A stretch of DNA of 64,000 nucleotides from assembly GCA_024691125.1 (NCBI GenBank), contig JAILNV010000016.1:97966-161965 (forward strand), written 5' to 3'. Shown here one piece after another: positions 1-7,866 of the stretch. The stretch comes from Lachnospiraceae bacterium (GTDB taxonomy: Bacteria > Bacillota > Clostridia > Lachnospirales > Lachnospiraceae). The translations under genes and the position numbers were made by a program. The notes under the pieces are model-generated. The model worked only from the letters and a program-made list of their open reading frames with translations. It was not told the DNA's origin and searched no databases. The number at the start of each line of letters is the position of its first letter. Position 1 is the first letter of the stretch.

Positions 1-451
1 CCTTTTCATAACCCTCGGCGTATCCCTGGTCTCTTGCGGCCGCCTTTATGGATTCAGCCTCTTCATTGGCTGCTTCCAGTATCCTTTCCGCCTCTTCCCG
101 TGCAGCTTCAATGTACTCACCCGAGTCATCCTGCCCCATCGAAGAAGACACCTCTTCATCCGGATAATTCTGCTCATAGCCTTCATCCGGATAATCACTG
201 TCAGACTCATCCGAGTATTCAACTCTCTCGGGATGTCCTACCGTATTGTCGCCAAGCAGCATGTCCAGCTGTTCCGCATTAAGCCCTGCCCTGAAAGCTC
301 CGGATTCCTCCTCATATGCATCTTCATACTCCGGTATCTGTACCGACAGCTCATTTAACTGCTGCAGCCTCGATGCGATGAGTTCGTTGGAATCGATCAC
401 TCTCTTTTCATCCTTTTTGACGACATAATTCGACTTCAAAAGATTAGACAA
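1..451 (-). CDS. fliH: Flagellar assembly protein FliH, 5' part (cut by window edge)
   Basis: FliH is the cytoplasmic regulator of the flagellar export ATPase FliI and delivers it to the export gate. Only the first 150 codons are visible. The start is taken as TTG at 451, inside the end of fliG (8-base overlap), with a GGAGGTGATGAG Shine-Dalgarno stretch just upstream; no ATG fits. The visible part begins MSNLLKSNYVVKKDEKRVID, goes through an acidic region with two Tyr-Pro-Asp-Glu repeats, then a charged helical stretch (EAAREEAERILEAANEEAE) and the YAEGYEK motif typical of FliH. It is the distal gene seen here of flgB-flgC-fliE-fliF-fliG-fliH; fliI should follow beyond the edge. The identity rests on position plus this N-terminal pattern. 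Confidence 0.85.
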   Translation of the reverse strand, partial: MSNLLKSNYVVKKDEKRVIDSNELIASRLQQLNELSVQIPEYEDAYEEESGAFRAGLNAEQLDMLLGDNTVGHPERVEYSDESDSDYPDEGYEQNYPDEEVSSSMGQDDSGEYIEAAREEAERILEAANEEAESIKAAARDQGYAEGYEK

Positions 452-1460
452 CTATCTCATCACCTCCACCTCGCGATATAACGATCTCTGCCGAATCCTC
501 AAGTCTTCTAATTACATTAACGATCTTCTGCTGAGCTTCCTCTACATCCTTCATACGAACAGGTCCCATGAATTCCATGTCTTCCTTTATCATTACCGCA
601 AGACGCTTACTGAGGTTATTGAAGATAGCATTCTGAACCTCTTCGTTGGCACTCTTAAGCGCAATAGCCAGATCTCCGTTATCAACATCACGCAGCACTC
701 TCTGGATCGCACGGTCATCAAGGAGCAGGATATCCTCAAATACGAACATTTTCTTCCTGATCTCTTCCGCAAGCTCGGGCTCATCGATCTCGAGGGTCTC
801 CATGATATGTTTCTCTGTACTTCTGTCAACAGTATTGAGAATATCAACTACCGAATCGACACCGCCGATAACCGTATAATCCTGATTCACAAGTGATGCC
901 AGCTTAGTCTCCAATATACGTTCAACCTCCTTAACAACATCAGGAGATGTTCTGTCCATAAGTGCTATACGTTTCGCAACGTCGGCCTGCCGTTCGGGCG
1001 GTAACGCTCCCACTATCATTGCTGCCTGCGAAGCGCTCAGATAAGACAGTATGAGCGCAATGGTCTGCGGATGCTCATCCTGTATAAAGTTAAGAAGCTG
1101 TGATGCCTCCGTCTTTCTGATAAACTCAAAGGGCTTAACCTGCAGCGAAGCAGTAAGCTTGCCGATAACATCCATTGCCTTCTCTTCGCCAAGAGCCTTC
1201 TCCAGAAGCTCCTTCGCATAACCGATACCGCCTTCTGCGATATACTGCTGGGCAAGACATACCTGGTAGAACTCCTCCAGTATCTGTTCCTTTACCGCAG
1301 GTGTTACGCTTCTTGTATTGGCTATCTCGAGGGTAAGGTCCTCTATCTCCTCCTCCTTGAGGTATTTGAATATTTCCGCGGAGCGTTCGGGACCGAGCGA
1401 TATGAGCAGTATCGCTCCTTTCTGCACCCCTGAGAGCTCCTCATCATATGACGTTGCCAT
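444..1460 (-). CDS. fliG: Flagellar motor switch protein FliG
   Basis: FliG is the torque-transmitting part of the flagellar switch (C-ring). Its N-terminal domain binds the FliF C-terminus, its middle domain binds FliM, and its charged C-terminal domain meets the stator. The 338-residue product has the usual length, the EHPQT motif near residue 131 and a C-terminal domain rich in charged helices. The ATG at 1460 is chosen over a TTG 12 bases upstream because GGGGG lies at Shine-Dalgarno distance before it. That ATG follows two bases after the fliF stop, which suggests translational coupling. The 3' end overlaps the fliH start. Nothing unusual. Confidence 0.97.
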   Translation of the reverse strand: MATSYDEELSGVQKGAILLISLGPERSAEIFKYLKEEEIEDLTLEIANTRSVTPAVKEQILEEFYQVCLAQQYIAEGGIGYAKELLEKALGEEKAMDVIGKLTASLQVKPFEFIRKTEASQLLNFIQDEHPQTIALILSYLSASQAAMIVGALPPERQADVAKRIALMDRTSPDVVKEVERILETKLASLVNQDYTVIGGVDSVVDILNTVDRSTEKHIMETLEIDEPELAEEIRKKMFVFEDILLLDDRAIQRVLRDVDNGDLAIALKSANEEVQNAIFNNLSKRLAVMIKEDMEFMGPVRMKDVEEAQQKIVNVIRRLEDSAEIVISRGGGDEIVV

Positions 1461-1462
1461 GA

Positions 1463-3076
1463 TTACCCCCAATCTCCGGTAAGCCAGTTACGAAGCAGTG
1501 CCGCTGCGGCATCCGGATTCTCATCAACAAATTTCTCAACCAGTATCCTGACTTCGGATTTATTGTCAAGCTCTATATCCTCAAGCATCGGCTGCTGTTC
1601 CTGAGTCGTCTCAAGAAGATCCTCAACCGAAAGCTCTTCCTCCTGTTCGATGACCGGCTTCTCTCTTCTCAGGCTTGTAAATACCACAACCGCAAGAAGA
1701 GCCAGGATTATAACTATCAGTGCTATCTGCGCTATGTCGGAAGCCGTCATCTGCGTTCCTTCATCAGCCTGGAAGATAGGCACATCATAAGCGATTATCG
1801 AGATCCTGCCCGCAGGAATACCGGTAGCCTGTGAAATATGAGTGATGTAAGTCTCATCAACATCCCTCGGAACCATATCGCTGTTGGCTGCTATGAATTC
1901 ATCGAAGCTTATACCATCAAGAGCTCCGCTCTGCTTAAGATCGCTTTCCTTATAGATCACATAGTGAGATGCCGTTACGGCGATTGATGATTCGTCATAT
2001 TTTATTGTGCCGCCGGGCGTTGATTTGTCTGTAATCTTTTCACTCGGCAGATAATCTCTTGATTCCTCCGCCACGCTGTAATTGGAATTCGCTCCGTTCT
2101 CCATTACATAGGTGGTATTTTCCTGATTGGTATCCGTACCCGGCACGCCGGCCACTCCGCCGGTTCCTTCCGCCTCATAGGTATTCTCATGTGAGATCAC
2201 ATTCGTGCCGTTCTCATCAGCCTGGGTATATGTATGTTCCGTTTCGTTGGTCGATGAAAAATCAAACACAAGATTGGTAGCAACCTTGACATCCTCAAAT
2301 ATGGATCCGAGGAACAGATTGGTCACTTCCTGTTTAACAAGCCTCTCAGCCTCGGCTTTAAGGGCTATCTGATTGGACGTATTTATGGATCCCGTTCCGT
2401 CAGCCGCAGCATCGGCTCCCGAGAAAAGGAGCTTACCCTGCGAATCCAGAATGGTAATGTTATCGGTTGTCTTATTACCGAGAGCGGTCGCGATATTCTT
2501 GGCGAAATTCTCTGCCACTCCGGCACCCAGCTCCTCTTCAAGCTCAAGAACAACACTTGCATATGATTCCTCTTCCTTCGCAAGAAGAGTACCGTCATTA
2601 TCGGGGATCGAAAGCGTTACATAAGCTTTCTTTACGGCAGACTGGGCTTCCATAATATCCTCAAGATGCCCTTCCTGATACAGCTTATATGTCTTCTGCT
2701 TGTCGGATTCGGTGGCCGAAAAGCCTCCGCCGAGCGCGGCGTCCAGGCTGTAGCTGTCTGCCGGAATACTGTTCGCGCCTAGCAGCAGCGTCGCGGATGC
2801 GATATTTTCCTTAAGTACCGATATGATAAGTCCGTCATCGGTCACTCTGTACGGGATCCCGTCGCCCTCTAACAGGCTTATGATCTCCGAAGCCTGCTTC
2901 GGTGACTCACAGGTTATGAGCGTTTCATACACCGGTCTTGTAAGTATCGTTGCAAGCACAGCAAGCGCTACAACCACACCGGCCGCAACGCTTATTATTA
3001 TCGTCTTCTGTTTTGTTGTGAACTTATTCCACCACTCGAGTATTCTCTGTGGTATTTCTCTCAATCTGTCAATCAT
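1463..3076 (-). CDS. fliF: Flagellar MS-ring protein FliF
   Basis: FliF forms the membrane MS ring on which the flagellar basal body is built. The 537-residue protein has one membrane helix at about residues 25-47, a large periplasmic ring-building part containing a Ser/Thr/Asn/Gly-rich flexible stretch, a second helix at about 447-466 and a cytoplasmic tail. The tail ends in the hydrophobic AAALLRNWL segment that docks to FliG. A GGGGGAG ribosome site precedes the ATG. The gene sits between fliE and fliG. A 122-base spacer separates it from fliE, unusually long for this operon, and holds a short hairpin described separately. Confidence 0.97.
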   Translation of the reverse strand: MIDRLREIPQRILEWWNKFTTKQKTIIISVAAGVVVALAVLATILTRPVYETLITCESPKQASEIISLLEGDGIPYRVTDDGLIISVLKENIASATLLLGANSIPADSYSLDAALGGGFSATESDKQKTYKLYQEGHLEDIMEAQSAVKKAYVTLSIPDNDGTLLAKEEESYASVVLELEEELGAGVAENFAKNIATALGNKTTDNITILDSQGKLLFSGADAAADGTGSINTSNQIALKAEAERLVKQEVTNLFLGSIFEDVKVATNLVFDFSSTNETEHTYTQADENGTNVISHENTYEAEGTGGVAGVPGTDTNQENTTYVMENGANSNYSVAEESRDYLPSEKITDKSTPGGTIKYDESSIAVTASHYVIYKESDLKQSGALDGISFDEFIAANSDMVPRDVDETYITHISQATGIPAGRISIIAYDVPIFQADEGTQMTASDIAQIALIVIILALLAVVVFTSLRREKPVIEQEEELSVEDLLETTQEQQPMLEDIELDNKSEVRILVEKFVDENPDAAAALLRNWLTGDWG

Positions 3077-3100
3077 TCTATCATCTCCCCCTTAAACATC

Positions 3101-3131
3101 CCGCAGCCGTTTCCTACCCGGGACACTGCGG
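3101..3131 (-). other. Hairpin in the fliE-fliF spacer
   Basis: A six-base stem (CCGCAG with CTGCGG), with a smaller CCCG/CGGG pairing inside its loop, lies in the only long spacer of the flagellar operon. There is no U-tract after it on the minus strand, so it is not an intrinsic terminator. An mRNA processing or stabilising element is possible but is inference only. Confidence 0.3.
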
Positions 3132-3198
3132 AACAATCAAACTGACAGATCCATTTCATGGCAAATGCATCGGTTCGGGCACCTGCCGCAAGCTTATG

Positions 3199-3513
3199 TC
3201 AGATCTGAATCTGCATTATTTCCTTGTACGCTTCTATGAATTTATCTCTTAACGCCACGGTATATGAAAGTGCCGTGGACGCCTTGGCTGCCGCTATTGC
3301 AAGATCATGTGTGTTCTCCGAGATACCGAGAGCGAACTTGATCTCCTCCTCCTCCGACTTATTAAGAAGATCGTTGGTCTCATTTATATTGCTCAGAGCC
3401 GACTTAAAAAGCGATTCGAAGCTCTGCTCCGTCTGCGGTGTCTTTGTGGAAGCCCTGTTGGCCGCAGCTGCAACGGCTCCCGAATTAACATTTAATAATG
3501 ATGTTATATCCAT
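3199..3513 (-). CDS. fliE: Flagellar hook-basal body protein FliE
   Basis: FliE links the MS ring to the proximal rod. The 104-residue size is normal for the family. The C-terminal half carries the helical pattern LNETNDLLNKSEEEEIKFALG...AAAKASTALSYTVALRDKFIEAYKEIMQIQI, whose final Y-EIM-MQI is the FliE signature. GGGAGGGG lies before the ATG. It is third in flgB-flgC-fliE-fliF. Secreted by the flagellar type III system, so no signal peptide is expected and none is seen. Confidence 0.95.
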   Translation of the reverse strand: MDITSLLNVNSGAVAAAANRASTKTPQTEQSFESLFKSALSNINETNDLLNKSEEEEIKFALGISENTHDLAIAAAKASTALSYTVALRDKFIEAYKEIMQIQI

Positions 3514-3534
3514 GTTCGATCCCCTCCCGTTCTA

Positions 3535-3984
3535 TCAGCTCTGGCCTATATTCAGTCCCTTCATTGCCATTGACTTTGATGATGTGAACGCCGTTGCATT
3601 GGCCTCATATGCCCTGGTGGCATCTATCATGTTCGTCATCTCGGTAACGATATCCACATTCGGATACCACACATATCCCGCTTCATCCGCATCGGGATGC
3701 GATGGATCATACACTCTCTTCATTTCCGAAAGGTTATCTTCATATATGTGGCTGACTCTTACACCGTCACCGACATCCATTCCTCTGCTCTTTGCAAAGA
3801 TGGTGCCAAAGGATGTCGGATCCGTTGTCTTCTCATGGAAAGTCACTATCTTTCTTTTATACGGTGTACCGTCCTCGGTTCTCGTTGTATTTGCATTGGC
3901 AACATTCTGGGATATTATATCCATCCTGTAACGTTCGGCTGTCATACCCGATGCGTTAACTCCGAATGATTTAAAAACGCTCAT
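3535..3984 (-). CDS. flgC: Flagellar basal-body rod protein FlgC
   Basis: FlgC is a proximal rod subunit. The 149-residue product begins MSVFKSFGVNASGMTAERYR, has the rod-family DIISQNVANANTTRT motif near residue 30 and the C-terminal coiled helix with NVDIVTEMTNMIDATRAYEAN. The ATG at 3984 is chosen because AGGAGG lies eight bases upstream; an in-frame upstream start would be without a ribosome site. It lies 34 bases after flgB. Confidence 0.96.
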   Translation of the reverse strand: MSVFKSFGVNASGMTAERYRMDIISQNVANANTTRTEDGTPYKRKIVTFHEKTTDPTSFGTIFAKSRGMDVGDGVRVSHIYEDNLSEMKRVYDPSHPDADEAGYVWYPNVDIVTEMTNMIDATRAYEANATAFTSSKSMAMKGLNIGQS

Positions 3985-4018
3985 AAGAATCCTCCTTTCC
4001 ACCTACGCCCGTTATTCG

Positions 4019-4420
4019 TTACTTGATAACAGACTTAAGATTCTTAAACTCCTGATCTATGCTCTGGATCAGACCGTTGTACTTGATCTGATTGGACGCA
4101 AGCTCCACATTCTCCGTATCTATGTCAACATTGTTTCCGTCGAGCCTGTACGAGAACGCGCTGTGATCAAGATATGTCCTCGGATCAACATGTGACAGCC
4201 TGCCGTTTGAATTAAGCGCATCCACCTTTTTATCGAGGCTTACATACTTCGAAGACCGAAGCGCATGCTTAAGCTCGGTCTCAAACGATACATCCTGTCT
4301 TTTATAATTAGGGGTATCTACATTGGCGATATTGTTCGATATGGCATCATTACGAAGCCATGACGCATCAGCGGCCTTCGAGAGGACGTTGATATAGTTA
4401 TAGACATTAGAATTTATCAT
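4019..4420 (-). CDS. flgB: Flagellar basal-body rod protein FlgB
   Basis: FlgB is a proximal rod subunit and here the first gene of the flagellar operon. The 133-residue product shows the family pattern: an N-terminal helix, ISNNIANVDTPNYKRQDVSFE near residue 29, and a C-terminal NVDIDTENVELASNQIKYNGLIQ helix. AGGTGAG precedes the ATG. A sigma-A-like promoter lies just upstream, after the codY terminator, so the operon appears to start here. Confidence 0.96.
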   Translation of the reverse strand: MINSNVYNYINVLSKAADASWLRNDAISNNIANVDTPNYKRQDVSFETELKHALRSSKYVSLDKKVDALNSNGRLSHVDPRTYLDHSAFSYRLDGNNVDIDTENVELASNQIKYNGLIQSIDQEFKNLKSVIK

Positions 4421-4442
4421 TTATACTCACCTACCCTTCTTT

Positions 4443-4470
4443 ATTATAATAAAAATCGTTAAAAACACAA
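4443..4470 (-). promoter_or_regulatory. Sigma-A type promoter of the flagellar operon
   Basis: On the minus strand TTGTGT (4465-4470), a 16-base spacer and a perfect TATAAT (4443-4448) lie 22 bases before the flgB start codon. No sigma-D type pattern (TAAA then GCCGATAA) is visible, as expected for early flagellar genes. The match is by eye. Confidence 0.6.
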
Positions 4471-4532
4471 GGATATTTTAAAAAAACATACAACATATGG
4501 TATAAACTCCGGATGATCCGACAAAATACCCT

Positions 4533-4576
4533 TAAAAAACAACAAACGGACCTGCACGATCTGCAAATCCGTTTGT
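4533..4576 (-). terminator. Intrinsic terminator after codY
   Basis: Minus-strand reading gives ACAAACGGA, a 17-base loop, TCCGTTTGT, then TGTTTTTTAAG. The nine-base perfect stem (4542-4550 with 4568-4576) followed by a U-tract lies 37 bases after the codY stop. It separates codY from the flagellar operon. Confidence 0.75.
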
Positions 4577-4612
4577 AATCCCTGCAACTCCGTTTATCGG
4601 GTGTGGCTTATT

Positions 4613-5392
4613 CTATTTTTTCCGTTTGAGCTCCTCTATCTCATCAAAAATAACCGGATTAAGCACCTTGATATAGGTACCCTTCATTCCGGACGACCTT
4701 GACTCAATAACTCCGGCACTCTCAAATTTGCGGAGCGCATTAACGATCACCGAACGTGTTATTCCTACTCTGTCAGCTATCTTGCTGGCAACAAGAATGC
4801 CTTCGTTTCCGTCAAGCTCATCAAATATGTGGATTATAGCCTCCATCTCGGAGAAGCTGAGCGTTCCTATCGCTGATTTGACTACCTGGAGCTTCCTGTT
4901 CTCCTCTGCACTCTCTTCATTAACGGCTCTCAGCATCTCGAGTCCCACTACGGTAGAACCATACTCACACAATATTATATCGTCAATTGCGTACTGTTCC
5001 TTAACCTTATAGATAAATAATGTTCCGAGACGCTCGCCGGCTATGTCTATAGGCGTCACTATGGCCTGATATTTATTACTCTCAGACACTTCAAAGCCAA
5101 GTGTTTCAAGATTAACATCCTCTTTTGTGGAAAGGACACCGAGAAGCCTCTCGTTAAGCATATGATCTATTATCCCGCCCACTTCGTATTTCAGCAGACC
5201 GTCAATCTCTCCGATATCCTCTCTGGCGCCGGTACCGAGGATCTTGCCTTTCTTGCTTATGACCAGAACATTGGATTCCAAAATATCCTTAAGCACATCA
5301 CAGATATCATTGAACACAACCTTGCTGGAACTGTTGTTGTGCAGAAGCTTCTGTATCATTCTTGTTTTATCTAACAACTGAACACTACTCAT
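4613..5392 (-). CDS. codY: GTP- and BCAA-sensing transcriptional regulator CodY
   Basis: CodY represses or activates genes for amino-acid metabolism, transport and often motility or virulence when GTP and branched-chain amino acids are abundant. The 259-residue product has the family length. It has an N-terminal GAF domain (about 1-155) that binds the amino acid, a linker helix, and a C-terminal winged helix with the conserved IADRVGITRSVIVNALRKFE recognition segment near residue 205. GGAGG lies before the ATG. It stands between topA and the flagellar operon, as in many clostridia. An 18-base palindrome resembling a Rex operator lies upstream. The ilvE-iorAB operon in this window is a natural candidate target, though I found no convincing CodY box. 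Confidence 0.97.
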   Translation of the reverse strand: MSSVQLLDKTRMIQKLLHNNSSSKVVFNDICDVLKDILESNVLVISKKGKILGTGAREDIGEIDGLLKYEVGGIIDHMLNERLLGVLSTKEDVNLETLGFEVSESNKYQAIVTPIDIAGERLGTLFIYKVKEQYAIDDIILCEYGSTVVGLEMLRAVNEESAEENRKLQVVKSAIGTLSFSEMEAIIHIFDELDGNEGILVASKIADRVGITRSVIVNALRKFESAGVIESRSSGMKGTYIKVLNPVIFDEIEELKRKK

Positions 5393-5432
5393 CCGATACC
5401 TCCGGAAATCATTTTCGAAATAGTCATAATTA

Positions 5433-5450
5433 TTGTAACAACTTTTACAA
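5433..5450. promoter_or_regulatory. TTGTAA-N6-TTACAA palindrome upstream of codY
   Basis: A perfect six-base inverted repeat with a six-base centre, 18 bp overall, is centred about 49 bp before the codY start codon. It matches 11 of 14 fixed positions of the redox-regulator Rex site TTGTTAA-N4-TTAACAA, with the same total length. The function is unknown; Rex is one candidate and another regulator is equally possible. Confidence 0.4.
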
Positions 5451-5465
5451 CAAATAAATCATAAC

Positions 5466-5528
5466 ACAAACAGGCGTGATAATCAATCTTTATCACGCCT
5501 GTTTGTAGAATATTTTTTGTTTTTTTCA
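5466..5528 (+). terminator. Strong hairpin with T-tract facing the plus strand, between topA and codY
   Basis: A 17-bp perfect stem (5466-5482 with 5490-5506) with a seven-base loop is followed on the plus strand by AGAATATTTTTTG and more T. On the minus strand, the direction of topA and codY, the stem is followed by GTTATGATTTATTTG, a poor U-tract. As drawn it would best stop transcripts running antisense into topA. It may still act weakly as a topA terminator. Confidence 0.55.
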
Positions 5529-5557
5529 CAATTTTCTAACTATTTATCCGCCAGTCT

Positions 5558-5571
5558 TAACTATTCAGAAC
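5558..5571 (+). repeat. Short copy of the TAACTATTCAGAAC intergenic repeat
   Basis: Fourteen bases identical to the core of the 29-bp repeat found at 15632-15660 and 24337-24365, followed by a related CATATTTTA tail. It lies 18 bases past the topA stop. Being short, it could be chance, but its placement between genes and the similar AT-rich tail argue for a degenerate copy. Confidence 0.4.
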
Positions 5572-5588
5572 TCATATTTTACAAAAAC

Positions 5589-7661
5589 CTATGATTTAGG
5601 CTTATCCATTACGTTTCCGCATTCAGGATCTATGCACTGAAGCCTCGATCCCTTCTCCACCGTCATGCCGCCGCATTTACTGCATTTAACAGCTGACGGA
5701 CGCTGCCATGACATAAATTCGCAGTTTTGTCCGTCTTCGCATCCGTAGAATCTTCTTCCCTTTTTGGTCTTTCTGATAACAATATCTTTACCGCATTTGG
5801 GACATTTGATACCTGTCTTCTCAAGGTAGGGCTTGGTATTCCTGCATTCGGGAAACCCCGGGCACGCAAGAAACTTGCCGTGCGGGCCGTATTTAAGCAC
5901 CATGTTTCTTCCGCACACATCACATATCTCATCCGTGACCTCATCCCTTATCTCTACCTTCTGAAGCTCCTTCTCTGCTTCCACCACTGCCTCGTCAAGA
6001 TCGGGATAGAAATTCCTTATTATCGTTTTCCAGTCTACGGTGCCTTCCTCAACATTATCAAGCAGCATTTCCAGATTGGCCGTGAAATCCTTGTCCACAA
6101 TACTGGGAAAAGCCTCGACCATCATACGGTTTACCACCTCTCCGAGTTCCGTCACGAAGAGATTCCTACCCTCTTTAATGACATATCTCCTTGCAAGGAT
6201 CGTTGTTATCGTCGGGGCATAGGTCGACGGACGTCCGATACCCAGCTCTTCCATCGCCCTTACCAGTGTGGCCTCCGTATAATGTGCCGGTGGCTGGGTA
6301 AAGTGCTGCTTCTCATCAATATCTGCCAGAGACAGTACCGAATCGGTGCTTATACCCGCAGGCAGCGAATCCTCTGCCGCCTCTTTGTCATCATCCGAGG
6401 TATATACACACATAAAGCCGTCAAAAAGCGGTTTCGAAGCTGAGGATCTGAACCTGTGACTGCCCGATTCTATATTGATGGACATCGTCTCATATCTTGC
6501 CGGCTGCATCATGCTTGCCGCAAAACGCTTCCAGATAAGAGTGTACAGTCTGTACTGGTCCCGGCTGAGCGATTCCTTAAGTGCTTCAGGAGTTCTGTTA
6601 ATATCCGTCGGCCTTATAGCCTCATGCGCATCCTGTATCTTCTTACCGGTCTTGCCTGTAGCAGCCTGGTCACCGACATATGCATCACCGTATTTCTCTT
6701 TTATATATTCTCTTGCATTTGCGGCAGCTTCATCTGCGACACGGGTCGAATCGGTTCTTAAGTATGTTATCACACCGACTGTTCCGTTACCCTTGATATC
6801 GATTCCCTCATACAGCTGCTGAGCCAGTCTCATGGTCTTCTGTGTGGAGAAGTTAAGAACCTTGCTCGCTTCCTGCTGTAAAGTCGATGTAGTAAACGGA
6901 AGCGGCTGTTTCCTGATCCTCTCTCCCTTTTTCACTTCGGATATTTTAAACGTATTCTTCTTAATGTCTTCTATTACGGAATCAAGCTCCTTCTTTGAGC
7001 TTATCTCACCGGCCTTATCACTGCTGCCGGTATAATGCGCAGCGAAGGTCTTCTTTATTCCTTCTGCCGAAAGATTAACGCCAAGTGTCCAATACTCACG
7101 CGGAATAAACGCATTTATCTCATCCTCACGCTCACAGATTATCCTTAGCGCTACAGACTGAACTCTTCCGGCGCTCAAGCCTCGCTTAACCTTGGCCCAC
7201 AGAAGCGGCGATATCCTGTATCCCACCATTCTGTCAAGTATTCGTCTCGCCTGCTGCGCATCAACAAGATTCATATCAATGTCCCTTGCATTCTTAAGGG
7301 ATTCCTTAACCGCAGCCTTCGTGATCTCATTAAAGGTTATCCTGTATACCTTCTTGTTTTCAAGCTTCAGGGCATAGATAAGATGCCATGATATGGCCTC
7401 TCCCTCACGGTCAGGGTCGGTTGCCAGATATATCTTATCCGCCTTCTTCACTTCCTTCTTAAGCGAAGCTACCAGATCTCCCTTTCCTCTGATAGTTATA
7501 TACTTAGGGTCGTAATCATGATCGACATCAACGCCCAGACTGCTCTTTGGCAGATCTCTCACGTGACCGTTGCTGGCCATCACCTCATAATTGGAACCCA
7601 GGAACTTTTTTATTGTCTTAACCTTTGCAGGCGACTCAACTATAACAAGATTCTTACTCAT
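5589..7661 (-). CDS. topA: DNA topoisomerase I (type IA)
   Basis: Relaxes negative supercoils by cutting one strand through a 5'-phosphotyrosine. The 690-residue product has an N-terminal Toprim domain (SPAKVKTIKKFLG near residue 9; ATDPDREGEAISWHL near 80), the SAGRVQSVALRIICERE core segment near 165 and the catalytic tyrosine in TYLRTDSTR near 300. Three C-terminal four-cysteine zinc ribbons follow (CDVC...CPGFPEC, CPKC...GCEDGQNC, CSKC...CIDPEC). The order dprA-topA-codY is classic for Firmicutes. It probably belongs to one transcription unit with comM and dprA, although 205 bases separate it from dprA. Confidence 0.98.
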   Translation of the reverse strand: MSKNLVIVESPAKVKTIKKFLGSNYEVMASNGHVRDLPKSSLGVDVDHDYDPKYITIRGKGDLVASLKKEVKKADKIYLATDPDREGEAISWHLIYALKLENKKVYRITFNEITKAAVKESLKNARDIDMNLVDAQQARRILDRMVGYRISPLLWAKVKRGLSAGRVQSVALRIICEREDEINAFIPREYWTLGVNLSAEGIKKTFAAHYTGSSDKAGEISSKKELDSVIEDIKKNTFKISEVKKGERIRKQPLPFTTSTLQQEASKVLNFSTQKTMRLAQQLYEGIDIKGNGTVGVITYLRTDSTRVADEAAANAREYIKEKYGDAYVGDQAATGKTGKKIQDAHEAIRPTDINRTPEALKESLSRDQYRLYTLIWKRFAASMMQPARYETMSINIESGSHRFRSSASKPLFDGFMCVYTSDDDKEAAEDSLPAGISTDSVLSLADIDEKQHFTQPPAHYTEATLVRAMEELGIGRPSTYAPTITTILARRYVIKEGRNLFVTELGEVVNRMMVEAFPSIVDKDFTANLEMLLDNVEEGTVDWKTIIRNFYPDLDEAVVEAEKELQKVEIRDEVTDEICDVCGRNMVLKYGPHGKFLACPGFPECRNTKPYLEKTGIKCPKCGKDIVIRKTKKGRRFYGCEDGQNCEFMSWQRPSAVKCSKCGGMTVEKGSRLQCIDPECGNVMDKPKS

Positions 7662-7866
7662 ATTTCTTCCCCATGCTAAAGCTTATCCGGTATTTCTTAA
7701 CCTGCCTGACCATAGGAAGCGCACATATATGTTTGCCTTCCTACCTGATCATGACACTAAACAAGCCCTACCATATCATAAAAGAAATTGAATTTCAAGA
7801 TAAAATTCAGGCGCTTTTTTCCGAAATACATCCTTTCAGACCGATTCCCTTACCGTCAGCCGGTCT

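Noticed and set aside
5410..5430. Possible CodY self-binding site (CATTTTCGAAATAGT)
   Set aside because: Five mismatches to the CodY consensus and wrong spacing of the two halves.
5530..5544. Possible CodY box (AATTTTCTAACTATT)
   Set aside because: Three mismatches to AATTTTCWGAAAATT in an AT-rich region and a position downstream of topA rather than in a promoter.
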